Shown here in pieces: positions 1-7,984 of a DNA stretch of 64,000 nucleotides (the stretch's first letter is position 1; each line of letters opens with the position of its first letter). A program made the position numbers and the translations under genes. A model generated the notes under the pieces. It did no database searches and was not told the DNA's origin. It saw nothing but the letters and a program-made list of their open reading frames with translations. The DNA comes from Chloroflexota bacterium (GTDB lineage: Bacteria; Chloroflexota; UBA6077; CF-72): assembly GCA_016191465.1 (NCBI GenBank), contig JACPOP010000001.1, positions 124,001-188,000 on the forward strand, in the 5' to 3' direction.

Positions 1-432
1 TGCATTGAAGGCTCGCGCCGACTTAGCGGTGTCGGGGTCATGCATCATCGCTTCCATGCCCCGGGGAACCACTTGCCAGGAGAGGCCGAACTTGTCCTTC
101 AGCCAGCCGCACTGCTGGACTGCCGGGTCACCACCCTCGGAAAGCTTGTCCCAGTAGTAGTCCACCTCGGCCTGGTCCGCGCACACGATCTCGAGGGAAA
201 TCGCCTCGTTGAAGGTAAAGTCGGGTCCTCCGTTGAGGGCAAGGAACGACTGTCCGTTGAGATCGAACCCCACGGTCATCACCGAGCCAGCCGGCTTGCC
301 GTGGATCTCCTGCCCGGCCTCCGGATACCGAGTGATGGCGCCCAACTTGGAGCCCCTGAAGATATCCGTATAAAAACGAGCGGCATCCTCGGCCCGCGTG
401 TCGAACCACAGGTTCAGCCGAATCTTTTGCAT
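1..432 (-). CDS. VOC/PhnB-like family protein, 3' end cut by window edge
   Basis: The minus frame is open from ATG at 432 to the window edge, giving the first 144 residues. The start MQKIRLNLWFDTRAEDAARF and the later stretch YYWDKLSEGG are typical of the PhnB/3-demethylubiquinone-methyltransferase-like branch of the vicinal oxygen chelate fold: a small cytosolic betaalphabetabetabeta protein, often of unknown substrate. A strong ribosome-binding site (AAGGAGGA) lies just upstream of the ATG. The stop codon lies outside the window, so the C-terminus is unknown. These proteins are usually about 150-170 residues, so little is missing. No substrate can be inferred. Its neighbours are gene relics and give no functional context. 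Confidence 0.85.
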   Translation of the reverse strand, partial: MQKIRLNLWFDTRAEDAARFYTDIFRGSKLGAITRYPEAGQEIHGKPAGSVMTVGFDLNGQSFLALNGGPDFTFNEAISLEIVCADQAEVDYYWDKLSEGGDPAVQQCGWLKDKFGLSWQVVPRGMEAMMHDPDTAKSARAFNA

Positions 433-505
433 GGTCTCCTCCTTGCACTCCGCGCAGGTTTGGCCCCCATGGTAGAGGGCCACGGACATCGACGCGGCAC
501 GCCGG

Positions 506-783
506 TCATACTGCCACCCTCTGCAGCGCCCCCTCGATCAACTGCGCCACACGACGGCTCCGGTGTCTTGCCGCCCGTTGAAGCTCTTCGCTCGTCGCCA
601 GCCCGCGCCCAACCGCCTGGACCACCGCCCGTTCGATCTGGTCCGGATCGGCTCCCTTCTCGGCCGCGTCGAGGAGGCTCCGCGTGGGTGACGTGATGGC
701 GATGCCCTCGCGCTCCTATCGCTCGCTCGGCGCGATCGGACGCTCGGTCGTGTGGAGCTTCACCCCCCACACGGACGGTAGGC
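506..783 (-). pseudogene. AbiEi-type antitoxin, C-terminal relic with in-frame stop
   Basis: Reading the minus strand from 783 to the TGA at 506-508 gives about 90 codons, interrupted by a TAG at 716-718. The part after the stop includes EGIAITSPTRSLLDAAEKG and a tail with RHRSRRVAQLIEGAL. Both match the C-terminal domain of AbiEi-like type IV antitoxins, where a T-S/T-P-x-R-T-L-L-D motif is followed by a helical bundle. The part before the stop (VKLHTTERPIAP) fits the preceding beta-strand region. The N-terminal winged helix and any AbiEii toxin gene are missing. I read this as a decayed toxin-antitoxin gene. Family assignment rests on motif recognition alone. Confidence 0.55.
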
Positions 784-786
784 TAC

Positions 787-942
787 GCCGCGATCCGCTC
801 GCCCGTGCGGGAATGGCAGAGAGCCCTGGCCAACGGCGAATAGGCGTCACGGGCCGATCTCCCTCGCAAACTCGGTATCTCACGGGCGAGGGTGACACAG
901 GTATTACGTCAGCTCAAGGTCGCGGCCGAACCCATAGGCTAA
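787..942 (+). pseudogene. Helix-turn-helix fragment, recombinase-like, with in-frame stop
   Basis: Plus-strand codons from 787 read REWQRALANGE, then a TAG at 841-843, then ASRADLPRKLGISRARVTQVLRQLKV and a TAA at 940. I quote this in pieces: RADLPRKLGISRARVTQVL is a clean helix-turn-helix of the kind found near the C-terminus of site-specific serine recombinases and related regulators. The frame has no start codon and no catalytic domain. It lies tail-to-tail beside the AbiEi relic, so the 430-1130 stretch looks like debris of a former mobile region. Its exact parent family is uncertain. Confidence 0.45.
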
Positions 943-1130
943 TTCACGACGTTACGGAAGATCAGGATGTAATGGTGGTGAATGTTCGGTACATATGCGG
1001 TTGGGTACCCGTTACGGATATAACCGCCTTTGATCCTGGATGAGAACTGAGATCCCTGGAAGCACGAGTTGGCGCGCGCAGACAGCAGACCCGCGCCAGG
1101 CTTAGGGAGAACCGTAGCACCGGGCACTGA

Positions 1131-1154
1131 GTATGATTTATAGTATGATCATAC
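1131..1154. promoter_or_regulatory. Promoter/operator of the RHH-MazF toxin-antitoxin operon
   Basis: An A+T-rich patch 25 bases before the antitoxin start holds two copies of GTATGAT (1131-1137 and 1143-1149). The second forms half of a perfect 12 bp palindrome, GTATGATCATAC (1143-1154). TATGAT also matches a -10 box twice. Ribbon-helix-helix antitoxins usually bind short palindromes over their own promoter, so this is the likely autoregulatory operator. No clear -35 box is visible. Confidence 0.6.
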
Positions 1155-1178
1155 GAAGGCTGCATACGGAGGCTGCCT

Positions 1179-1487
1179 GTGCCGACGAACGAGCGCGTGA
1201 CCATCACCTTGCCTACTGACTTGGTCCGGGACATCGACCGACTCGAGAAGAACCGGAGCAGGTTCATCCAGGACGCAGCTCGGCACGAGCTCGATCGGCG
1301 TCGGCGCGAGCTGCTCCAGCATTCCCTCCGAAGCCCGCACCCGGAGACCGCCGAGCTGGCCGACGCCGGCTTTGAGGAATGGGCCTCCTCCCTGCCGGAG
1401 GAAGATGCCGCCGGTCTGGTCGACCTCCGGGCGGGCACGGATGTCCGCTGGGTACCTGGCGAAGGGTGGACACAGGTCAGGCATTGA
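1179..1487 (+). CDS. Ribbon-helix-helix antitoxin of a MazF-type toxin
   Basis: The 102-residue product begins with a ribbon-helix-helix DNA-binding domain: beta-strand RVTITLPTDLVRDIDRLEK (residues 6-24), then two helices ending near residue 45. An acidic C-terminal tail (residues about 55-100) is the part that in such antitoxins wraps around and neutralises the toxin. The stop codon shares one base with the start of the mazF-like gene (TGATG at 1485-1489), so the pair is translationally coupled. A palindrome upstream fits autorepression. It is a CopG/MazE-like antitoxin of a type II toxin-antitoxin module and appears intact. Confidence 0.85.
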   Translation: MPTNERVTITLPTDLVRDIDRLEKNRSRFIQDAARHELDRRRRELLQHSLRSPHPETAELADAGFEEWASSLPEEDAAGLVDLRAGTDVRWVPGEGWTQVRH

Positions 1488-1840
1488 TGCTCGAGCGTGG
1501 CACGATTGTTCTCTTGGAGCTCGACCCCACTATCGGCCATGAGCAGCGGGGCGTCCGCCCGTGCATCGTCGTAAGCGATCCGGATGTGATCGCCGATCAG
1601 CGCTTTCCTCTGATCGCCATCGTGCCCGTGACCGGGACGCCTGGCGAAGGGGCGCTCTATCCCATGCTCCGGCCAGGCCGCAGCGGACTTGCTAAGACTT
1701 CCTACGCGCTCATCGACCATCTGCGCTCGGTTGACAAGCGGCGCATCCGCCGTATTGTCGGCGTGGTCCCCACGAGCGAGGTTGACGCGCTGGACGAGGG
1801 TCTCGCCTTGTTTCTCGGTCTTCGTGCGAAGCTCGCGTAG
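1487..1840 (+). CDS. MazF/PemK-family endoribonuclease toxin
   Basis: The 117-residue product starts MLERGTIVLLELDPTIGHEQ and continues RGVRPCIVVSD, the hallmark N-terminal strands of the PemK/MazF fold (G-x-I/V-x-x-x-x-L-x-P, then R-P-x-x-V/I-S). Later, LIDHLRSVDKRRI matches the conserved H-x-R-T/S-V-D-K-R-R segment. MazF toxins cut mRNA at short sequence motifs and are held inactive by the antitoxin encoded just upstream. Length is normal for the family (about 110-120). The ATG at 1487 overlaps the antitoxin stop by one base. An in-frame start further upstream exists but would lie inside the antitoxin gene and is unlikely. Confidence 0.9.
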   Translation: MLERGTIVLLELDPTIGHEQRGVRPCIVVSDPDVIADQRFPLIAIVPVTGTPGEGALYPMLRPGRSGLAKTSYALIDHLRSVDKRRIRRIVGVVPTSEVDALDEGLALFLGLRAKLA

Positions 1841-1902
1841 CCCGCGACGCAGCCCGTCCAGTAGAGGGAGCGCCTGGCGTTGTCCCTACCTGGGTCCCTC
1901 AA

Positions 1903-2442
1903 TCAGTCGAGCCGCGGGGGAGACCGTGCAAGGCGATATTGCGCGCGAAGCTCAGCGGCGCGCTCAGCAATGCTGGAATTGTCAAGGGCCAGTGAGATCT
2001 GGCTCTGGCACGAATTCCGTGCAGGCGTGTGAACGCGATTTGAGATTGCACGACCGTGACTCTGGCGGGGAACTCTGAGCAGCCGGGCTCACCATGCCTT
2101 GCGGTTTGGCGCGCCATCGCAATGGCGGCAGTTTGCGGAGCCACACAGCCTAGACCGCCTGCACGGAATTCGTGCCAGAGCCTGAGATCTCCCCAGGGGC
2201 GGCCAGGAAAACTCCCCAGCAGGATGCCGCGGTATTCGGCCTCGACCACCCGGTCTCCCCGCGACTTCGGGATCGTCAGCACATCCGTCAGCGTGATGAC
2301 TGACGTGACCCCGAATCAGCCCGCGATCCACCCGTCGAAAGACTTCACGGAGTGGACCCGCGTAGAGCGGATGGCTCTCGATGAAGTAGATGAATGGCGA
2401 CGTGTCAATCCCGAGCGAGTTTGCCCTGGGCGAGGATGTCAT
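1903..2442 (-). pseudogene. VapC-like PIN-domain toxin, frameshifted and interrupted
   Basis: On the minus strand the N-terminus (ending near 2310) reads LGIDTSPFIYFIESHP, a PIN-domain start with its first acidic residue. It then shifts frame: the continuation SVITLTDVLTIPKSRGDR and EAEYRGILLGS lie in another frame. The homology stops at the inverted-repeat element (1994-2191) and resumes beyond it as DNSSIAERAAELRAQYRL, a typical VapC segment carrying the third conserved motif region, before ending at a TGA at 1903. The last PIN acidic motif is lost. Thus one vapC gene has been hit by an insertion and at least one frameshift and cannot make an active toxin. Confidence 0.6.
1994..2191. mobile_element. 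Small inverted-repeat (MITE-like) element inside the vapC relic
   Basis: A 27 bp sequence at 2001-2027 recurs as a perfect inverted copy at 2156-2182. Outside each arm an AGATCT palindrome continues the repeat (1995-2000 and 2185-2190) after a two-base offset. The unit is about 198 bp, too small to encode a transposase. Each arm is itself nearly palindromic (GCACGAATTCCGTGC). No obvious target duplication is visible. It separates two parts of one PIN-domain gene, which supports insertion. The family is unknown to me. Confidence 0.55.
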
Positions 2443-2702
2443 CGAGCGTGCTCAAGGACGGAGTTCCTCTCCTCCTTGCATCCTCGCGACCCGACTCGTC
2501 GTCGCCGGACGAGTAAGAATTGACGCTCTGAAAACGCCCCAATGAGGGAAGGAGCTTCAGTTCTCTGAGTCTAGCCCTCCGCGACAGTCGCGGCCCGCCT
2601 GCTTGCGCCTCCGGTTGTCGAAGTCGCCCAAAGGTCTGCATCGGGCGCCCATCCAGAGGCGGCCGTCTCAAGCTCGACGTTCCGTCAGTGAAGGCTTTCC
2701 GG
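2443..2702. other. Stretch between vapC relic and tRNA-Asn without a clear gene
   Basis: A minus-strand frame of 88 codons (2405-2671) ends in a segment STLDDILAQGKLARD that overlaps the start of the vapC relic, the place where an antitoxin would normally sit. I do not recognise it as an antitoxin family and its composition is not convincing. It may be a decayed antitoxin gene or nothing. Confidence 0.3.
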
Positions 2703-2774
2703 CTCCGCGACGAGGATTCGAACCTCGAACCTACCGGTTAACAGCCGGCCGCTCTACCGTTGAGCTATCGCGGA
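2703..2774 (-). tRNA. tRNA-Asn (GTT)
   Basis: The minus strand folds into a full cloverleaf: acceptor stem TCCGCGA/TCGCGGA, D-arm GCTCAACGGTAGAGC, and anticodon loop CTGTTAA with anticodon GTT. The T-arm is CGAGG-TTCGAAT-CCTCG. The discriminator base is G and the 3' CCA is not fully encoded (CCG follows). All stems pair well. Confidence 0.95.
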
Positions 2775-2796
2775 TTGTGGACAATGCTGCACAGCA

Positions 2797-3696
2797 GTGT
2801 ACGAAAGCCCGATAGGGGCCCACAATTCCGCCGACGCGCTGGAGACGGACCCGCGACGGATCCTTCAGTCAGCACTGGGGGCCCTACACAACCAGCCATC
2901 GGCCCTCGTTACCGACGTCGACGGCACCATCAGCCCCATCGTCGCGGTGCCGAGCCAGGCGCGCGTGCTTCCGGCCGCGCGCGATGCGCTGCGCAGGCTC
3001 CGACGCCGCCTGCAGCTGGTCGCGGTTGTGAGCGGCCGATCGGCCACGGAAGCGAGGGCGATGGTCGGCGTCCAGGGGCTGGCGTACGTAGGGAACCACG
3101 GGCTCGATGCGATCATCGGCGGGACCTCCACCATGTTCCCGGATGCGGTGCCCTGGGTCCCCCGCGTTCGCGCCGCCGTGGAGCACGCGCAGCGATCGGT
3201 GCTGATCCCGGGAATCCAGTTCGAGATCAAGGGACCCAGCGCAACGCTGCACTATCGTCGAACCGACGATCCGCGTCAGGCACGCCAGGCCCTTCTTCAG
3301 GCGCTCGCCACGTGCCAGGAGGCAGCCGGGTTGCGGATCGAGGAGGGCCGCAGGGTCATCAACCTGCTCCCACCCCTGCGCGTCACCAAGGGGTCGGCCG
3401 TGAGCTGGCTAGCCGAGCAGTTGAGCCTCCGCGGGGTCGTCTATCTGGGCGACGACCGCACGGATGCCCACGCCTTCGAGTCGCTGCGCGAGATGCGCCA
3501 ACAGGGACTGGCCACCTGCGGCATCGCGGTCGTATCGCACGAGACGCCCCGATCGGTCTTTGGCTGCGCCGACGGACGGGTCGGCAGCGTGCAGGAGGCG
3601 GCTGACCTGCTCACCGCCATGGCCGATGCCCTGGCGGCGCGCGAGCCGACGGAGGACCGGCCGAGCCGTGGTAGTATCACCACGAGGCGTGCATGA
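2797..3696 (+). CDS. otsB: Trehalose-6-phosphate phosphatase
   Basis: The enzyme removes phosphate from trehalose-6-phosphate, the last step of OtsA/OtsB trehalose synthesis. This 299-residue protein has the HAD-superfamily motifs of the OtsB family: DVDGTISPI (catalytic aspartates at about 40 and 42), VVSGRS (near 80), and GDDRTDAHAFE (near 217). In the last, the acidic residues bind magnesium. Length is usual for bacterial OtsB. The start is a GTG, 23 bases beyond tRNA-Asn on the other strand; a later start is possible. Its stop overlaps the next gene by four bases (ATGA). No otsA is in the window. Confidence 0.9.
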   Translation: MYESPIGAHNSADALETDPRRILQSALGALHNQPSALVTDVDGTISPIVAVPSQARVLPAARDALRRLRRRLQLVAVVSGRSATEARAMVGVQGLAYVGNHGLDAIIGGTSTMFPDAVPWVPRVRAAVEHAQRSVLIPGIQFEIKGPSATLHYRRTDDPRQARQALLQALATCQEAAGLRIEEGRRVINLLPPLRVTKGSAVSWLAEQLSLRGVVYLGDDRTDAHAFESLREMRQQGLATCGIAVVSHETPRSVFGCADGRVGSVQEAADLLTAMADALAAREPTEDRPSRGSITTRRA

Positions 3697-4301
3697 GCCG
3701 AATCCAGGCCCCGACTGTCGCATCTGAATTGCCGTTGCTGGGTGCCCGGGTGGCCATCCTGGCCGAGAACCTGTACGAAGACCTCGAGCTCTGGTACCCC
3801 TTCTACCGCCTCCGAGAAGCTGGCGCGGACGTATTCCTGGTCGGCTCGGGCACAGCCACCACCTACCAGAGCAAGCACAACTACCCGGTCACCGTGGATG
3901 CCGAGGCCGAGACGGTCAGCGCCGGCCAGTTTGACGCGGTGATCATCCCGGGCGGGTTCGCCCCAGACTACATGCGCCGGCACCCAGCCATGGTGGAGCT
4001 GGTGCGAGAAGCGAACGAGCAGGGCAAGCTGGTCGCGGCCATCTGCCACGCGGGCTGGATGCTGGCCAGCGCCGACGTGCTGCGCGGACGCACGGCCACG
4101 TCCACCCGATCTATTCGCGACGACATGACGAACGCCGGCTGCCACTGGGTGGACCGCGAAGTGGTGCGCGATGGCAACCTGGTGACGTCACGCGCACCCG
4201 GCGACCTCCCCGCGTTTATGCGGACCATTGTGGGTGCCCTGCTCGAGCGCAGGCTAGACGAAGCGCCCAGACCCGCTGCCGAGGCGGCGACGGTCACCTA
4301 A
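3693..4301 (+). CDS. PfpI/DJ-1 family glutamine-amidotransferase-like protein
   Basis: The 202-residue product has the PfpI/DJ-1 signature: an early glutamate in NLYEDLELWYP (residues about 26-36), VIIPGGFAPD (84-92), and the nucleophile elbow AICHAGW with Cys118. It ends with a conserved VTSRAPGDLPAF-type segment. Members act as deglycases, chaperones or amidases on damaged proteins and metabolites; the exact reaction cannot be told from sequence. It starts on the ATG that overlaps the otsB stop, so the two are co-transcribed and coupled, perhaps as stress genes. A strong hairpin follows. Confidence 0.85.
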   Translation: MSRIQAPTVASELPLLGARVAILAENLYEDLELWYPFYRLREAGADVFLVGSGTATTYQSKHNYPVTVDAEAETVSAGQFDAVIIPGGFAPDYMRRHPAMVELVREANEQGKLVAAICHAGWMLASADVLRGRTATSTRSIRDDMTNAGCHWVDREVVRDGNLVTSRAPGDLPAFMRTIVGALLERRLDEAPRPAAEAATVT

Positions 4302-4315
4302 CTCGGCGCTCGCAG

Positions 4316-4363
4316 GCGTCACGGGGTGGGCAGTGCTTCCGCACCCAGCCCACCCCGTGACGC
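4316..4363. terminator. Bidirectional terminator between convergent genes
   Basis: A 16 bp perfect stem (GCGTCACGGGGTGGGC at 4316-4331, complement at 4348-4363) with a loop holding a small GTGC/GCAC stem lies between the ends of the PfpI-like gene and pspA. No T-run follows on either side. Confidence 0.75.
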
Positions 4364-4372
4364 TCCGGACGG

Positions 4373-5071
4373 CTATGCGCCGGAGGGAAGCTCCTTGGGC
4401 TCCGCGCCCGGCGCGAGGGACTTCTTCGCCTTCAGCTCGGCGAGCTGACGGTCGACCTCGCTCTCTTGCTCCATCAGCGCGAACTTCTGCTCCACGGTAT
4501 CCGTGTCCAGCTCCGCCAGGGCACTGGCGCGTGCCTCCTGCATCATCACCTTGTCTTCCATTCGCTCGAACCCCGCCAGGGCACCACCGGCGTCCAGGCC
4601 AGAGAGAGTGGTACGGATCTGAGTCTCCGCCTTGGCGCGGCGACTTCGGGCGATCAGCAGGTCCTTCTTGGCATCGGCCTCGTTGATTTTCGATTCGAGC
4701 TGTCGGAGGGCATCCTTGAGCGACGCCACCTGCGAGGCCTGCGCTTCGTACTGTTCCTTGAAGCCGGTGGCGGTCTGCTGAAAGGTGTTACGGCGCTGAA
4801 GAGCCTCGCGCGCCATCTCGTCCTGGCCCCGCTCCACGGCCAGCTCCGCCTTGCGCTCCCACTCGGTGGCCTTCTCCTGGTTTTCCTGGTAACGCATGTG
4901 GAGCTGCTTCTCATCGGCGATTGACGCCGCGACCTGGGTCTTCACCTGCAGGAGCTGGCTGTTCATATCCGCGAGGAGCTGCTTGATGACCTTTTCTGGG
5001 TCTTCCGCGCGGTCGATGAGATCGTTGAGGTTCGCTCGGACGAGCGTCGAAATGCGGTCGAGGATTGCCAT
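4373..5071 (-). CDS. pspA: PspA/IM30 (Vipp1) family membrane-stress protein
   Basis: The 232-residue, almost wholly alpha-helical protein starts MAILDRISTLVRANLNDLID, the amphipathic helix by which PspA/Vipp1 proteins bind stressed membranes. It continues with AEDPEKVIKQLLADMNSQL and long coiled coils to about residue 215. PspA relatives form ESCRT-III-like rods and rings that protect or remodel the cytoplasmic membrane. Length matches PspA (about 220-230). The C-terminal tail (after residue 215) is short and polar, so it lacks the Vipp1 extension. No PspB/C/F partner genes are adjacent. It is convergent with the otsB operon and divergent from the DUF1800 operon, which leaves about 280 bases for its own promoter. 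Confidence 0.93.
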   Translation of the reverse strand: MAILDRISTLVRANLNDLIDRAEDPEKVIKQLLADMNSQLLQVKTQVAASIADEKQLHMRYQENQEKATEWERKAELAVERGQDEMAREALQRRNTFQQTATGFKEQYEAQASQVASLKDALRQLESKINEADAKKDLLIARSRRAKAETQIRTTLSGLDAGGALAGFERMEDKVMMQEARASALAELDTDTVEQKFALMEQESEVDRQLAELKAKKSLAPGAEPKELPSGA

Positions 5072-5348
5072 TCCTGGTCTGGGACCTCCTGCGGCAATCG
5101 TACAGCCCCACCGATGCCAGATACGCGCCTTTGGCGATCGTACGCGGCAGCCCGCCGGTACCGACCGCTCAGCACCCGGGCCGAAGTGCGCCCGGCCGAA
5201 ATGCTTGGCGAATCGGGCCCGGCATCACAGGATCGCCCATCCCGCGAGAGGCCCGCCTCTCGTTGACCCATACGCACGCGTGGAACGGCTGTAACGCGAC
5301 CGTTCCCCGCGACGTACCACAGCCAGATCGAGGGCAGCCCACCAACCT

Positions 5349-6671
5349 ATGGCATTCACCGACGAGCGTTCTCGCGTCGCCCACCTCCTGCGGCGCGCGG
5401 GGTTCGGCTACACCGAGGCCGAGCTGACCGAATACACCGCCCTCGGGTTCCAGGGCGCCCTGGACCGCCTCCTGACCCCTGACCGCACCGACGACGCTGC
5501 TAATGAGAAGCGGATCGCCGACCTGGCGCTGGACCTGACCAAGATCGAGTCGGTCAAGTACGAGTGGGCAAACCGCATGATTGGCACGCGCCGTCCGCTG
5601 CAGGAGAAGCTCGCGCTCTTCTGGCACACCCACTTCGCCACCGCCAGCACCAAGGTCGATCCGCCCCTGCTCATGCGCCAGCAGATCCAGTTGTTCCGAG
5701 ACAACGGGTTCGGCAGCTTCGAGACGCTCCTCCAAAAAGTCACGCGCGACCCGGCCATGCTGATGTGGCTGGACAATCGGCTCAACCGGAAGAAGGCACC
5801 GAACGAAAACTACGCCCGCGAGGTGATGGAGCTGTTCACCGTGGGCATCGGCAACTACACCGAGACCGACGTGAAGGAGGCCGCCAAGGCCTTCACGGGG
5901 TACGGGCTGGACAAGGATCGCACGTTCGTCTTCAACAAGGCCGACCACGACGCCGGCCCCAAGACCTTCATGGGCGAGACGAAGAATTGGGACGCGGACG
6001 ACATCCTCGCCAAACTGGTCCGTCACCCGGCAACCGCGCGGTTCCTGACGAGCAAGCTGTTCCAGTTCTTCGTCAATAACACCCCTTCTCCCGCCGCGAT
6101 CGATCGGCTCTCCGCCACCTTCGTGGCCAGCGGCTTCGAGGTCCGAGCGGTGCTGAAGGACCTCTTCGGCGGTCCAGAGTTCCTCGCGGCCGAGGCGTAC
6201 CACGGCCTGGTGAAGCAGCCCGCCGAGCTCGTCGTCGGCGCCCTCAAGTCGCTCGAAGTCACCACCTACGGCCCAGACGTCACGCAGCTCATGCGGCGCA
6301 TGGGGCAGGACCTGCTCAACCCGCCCGACGTCAGCGGCTGGAAGGGCGGCTCGGCCTGGATCAACTCCACCACCCTCTTCGAGCGCTTCAACTACGCCAA
6401 CAAGCTCGCCACCAGCCGTGAAAGCGGCAAGCCGTACTTCGTCGACGTGAAGCGCCAGATCCAGGACCACCAGCTCACCTCCGCCGAGGCTGTTGCCGCG
6501 TTCTACCTGGACCTGCTCGCAGATGGCGACGCAACCGCCGAGGCGAAGGCGGCACTCAAGGCGTACCTGGCGCCCGAGGGCACGCTCACCCTGAATGACC
6601 AGACGCTGGACCAGAAGGTCCGCGGACTGGTTCACCTGACGATGTCCCTGCCGAGCTACCAGCTCGCCTGA
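5349..6671 (+). CDS. DUF1800 family protein
   Basis: The 440-residue protein is a complete DUF1800 member: HLLRRAGFGYTEAEL near the start, the central W-x-x-x-H-F segment (LALFWHTHFATAST, about residues 95-108), and NENYAREVMELFTVG near 155. The C-terminal DVSGWKGGSAW is also typical. The molecular role is unknown. Family members occur beside DUF1501 proteins in many environmental bacteria, and the pair is often linked to surface or secreted processes. No signal peptide is obvious here. It is first gene of an operon with the DUF1501 gene 16 bases downstream and a cupredoxin. It probably uses a promoter in the 277-base gap divergent from pspA. Confidence 0.93.
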   Translation: MAFTDERSRVAHLLRRAGFGYTEAELTEYTALGFQGALDRLLTPDRTDDAANEKRIADLALDLTKIESVKYEWANRMIGTRRPLQEKLALFWHTHFATASTKVDPPLLMRQQIQLFRDNGFGSFETLLQKVTRDPAMLMWLDNRLNRKKAPNENYAREVMELFTVGIGNYTETDVKEAAKAFTGYGLDKDRTFVFNKADHDAGPKTFMGETKNWDADDILAKLVRHPATARFLTSKLFQFFVNNTPSPAAIDRLSATFVASGFEVRAVLKDLFGGPEFLAAEAYHGLVKQPAELVVGALKSLEVTTYGPDVTQLMRRMGQDLLNPPDVSGWKGGSAWINSTTLFERFNYANKLATSRESGKPYFVDVKRQIQDHQLTSAEAVAAFYLDLLADGDATAEAKAALKAYLAPEGTLTLNDQTLDQKVRGLVHLTMSLPSYQLA

Positions 6672-6687
6672 TTGGAGGACGGAAGCA

Positions 6688-7980
6688 ATGGCCCTCTCCC
6701 GCCGCGAGCTCATCGGCAAAGGCGCGCTCTTTGTCGCATCCGGGTTTCTCGCCCCATCGTTCCTGACGCGCACCGCGCTGGCGCTTGACCCTGCCGCCGC
6801 TATTGCGAACGGGCTTGGCGGACTCGATCCTTCCAAAAAGGACAAGATCCTGGTCGTGATTCAGCTTTCCGGCGGCAACGACGGCATCAATACCGTGGTT
6901 CCGTTCGGCGACGCCTCGTACGCCGGGCTCCGCCCGCAGATCGCCGTCAAGCCAGAGGAGGCGCTGAAGCTAGCCGACGGCGTCGGGCTGCACCCGCAGA
7001 TGACGAAGCTGAAGGGGTTGTACGACCAGGGCAAGGTGGCGGTGGTGCAGGGGGTGGGCTATCCCAACCCGAACCGCAGCCACTTCCGCAGCATGGACAT
7101 CTGGCACTCCGCGCGCCCGGATGCCTTCGAAGCATCGGGCTGGCTGGGCCGCTATCTGGCCTCGTGCGAGTGCAGCCAGGAGGGCGTCTTGCCGGCCGTG
7201 AGCGTCGGGGACCAACTGAACACCATGTTCTGGACCGAGACCACGCTCGTGCCGTCGGTGGGCAACATTGGAGCCTTCTCGTTTCTGACCGACACGAAGT
7301 ATAAGAACGACCGCACCTTCCAACTTCAGACGATGAAGGCCATATACGACCAGGCGGGTACCTGGTCGCAGCACGAAGCGCTCATTCGCGCCGGCACGCA
7401 AAAGGCGCTCGACGGGTCAGATCGGCTGCAACAGGTCGCGGCGAGCTACAAGTCGCCGGTCCAATATCCGGGCAACAACGGGCTCGCGAACCAGTTGAAG
7501 ATGGTGGCCCAGGTCATCGGCGGTAACCTCGGCTCGCGGCTGTTCTCGGTCAGCATGGGCGGCTTCGACACTCACGCCAACCAGGCAGGATCGCACGGGA
7601 ACTCGCTGAAGCAGTTCTCGGAGGCCGTCGATGCGTTCCAGGCCGACCTGACGCAGATGAAGAAGGCCGACAACGTCGTCATCATGACGTTCTCAGAGTT
7701 CGGACGGCGGGCCAAGCAGAACGGGTCCAATGGCACGGACCATGGCTCCGCGGCGCCCATGTTCGTCATCGGCAACAGCGTCAAGGGCGGCCTCTACGGT
7801 AGCTACCCGAGCCTCTCGAGCCTTGACAACAACGGCGACATCAAGTTCGGCGCTGATTTCCGATCCGTCTACGCCGGCCTGCTAAAGGACCAGTTGGGAG
7901 CCGATCCCACGAAGGTCCTGGCAGGGAGCTTTCCACCTATCGCCATGTTGCAATCCAGTCCCGCGGGAGGGGCCGCCTGA
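6688..7980 (+). CDS. DUF1501 family protein, Tat-exported
   Basis: The 430-residue product begins with a twin-arginine signal (SRRELIGKGALFVASG, residues 4-19) and a cleavage site near ALA at about 32. The mature part holds DUF1501 landmarks: VVIQLSGGNDGINTVVP (about 54-70), HPQMTKLKGLYDQGKV, SMGGFDTHANQ and MTFSEFGRRAKQNG, ending in a conserved GTDHG. The fold resembles alkaline-phosphatase/sulfatase-like hydrolases, with the D-T-H and D-H-G residues as probable metal ligands, but no substrate is known. It follows the DUF1800 gene and precedes a cupredoxin by four bases, so all three likely form one exported system. A good ribosome-binding site (GGAGG) precedes the ATG. Confidence 0.93.
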   Translation: MALSRRELIGKGALFVASGFLAPSFLTRTALALDPAAAIANGLGGLDPSKKDKILVVIQLSGGNDGINTVVPFGDASYAGLRPQIAVKPEEALKLADGVGLHPQMTKLKGLYDQGKVAVVQGVGYPNPNRSHFRSMDIWHSARPDAFEASGWLGRYLASCECSQEGVLPAVSVGDQLNTMFWTETTLVPSVGNIGAFSFLTDTKYKNDRTFQLQTMKAIYDQAGTWSQHEALIRAGTQKALDGSDRLQQVAASYKSPVQYPGNNGLANQLKMVAQVIGGNLGSRLFSVSMGGFDTHANQAGSHGNSLKQFSEAVDAFQADLTQMKKADNVVIMTFSEFGRRAKQNGSNGTDHGSAAPMFVIGNSVKGGLYGSYPSLSSLDNNGDIKFGADFRSVYAGLLKDQLGADPTKVLAGSFPPIAMLQSSPAGGAA

Positions 7981-7984
7981 GCCA

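Noticed and set aside
5169-6845. A 558-codon open frame on the minus strand opposite the DUF1800 gene
   Set aside because: It lies wholly across a well-supported family gene on the other strand, has no recognisable motif and an odd composition (Gly, Glu, Arg, Val-rich). It is a by-product of high G+C.
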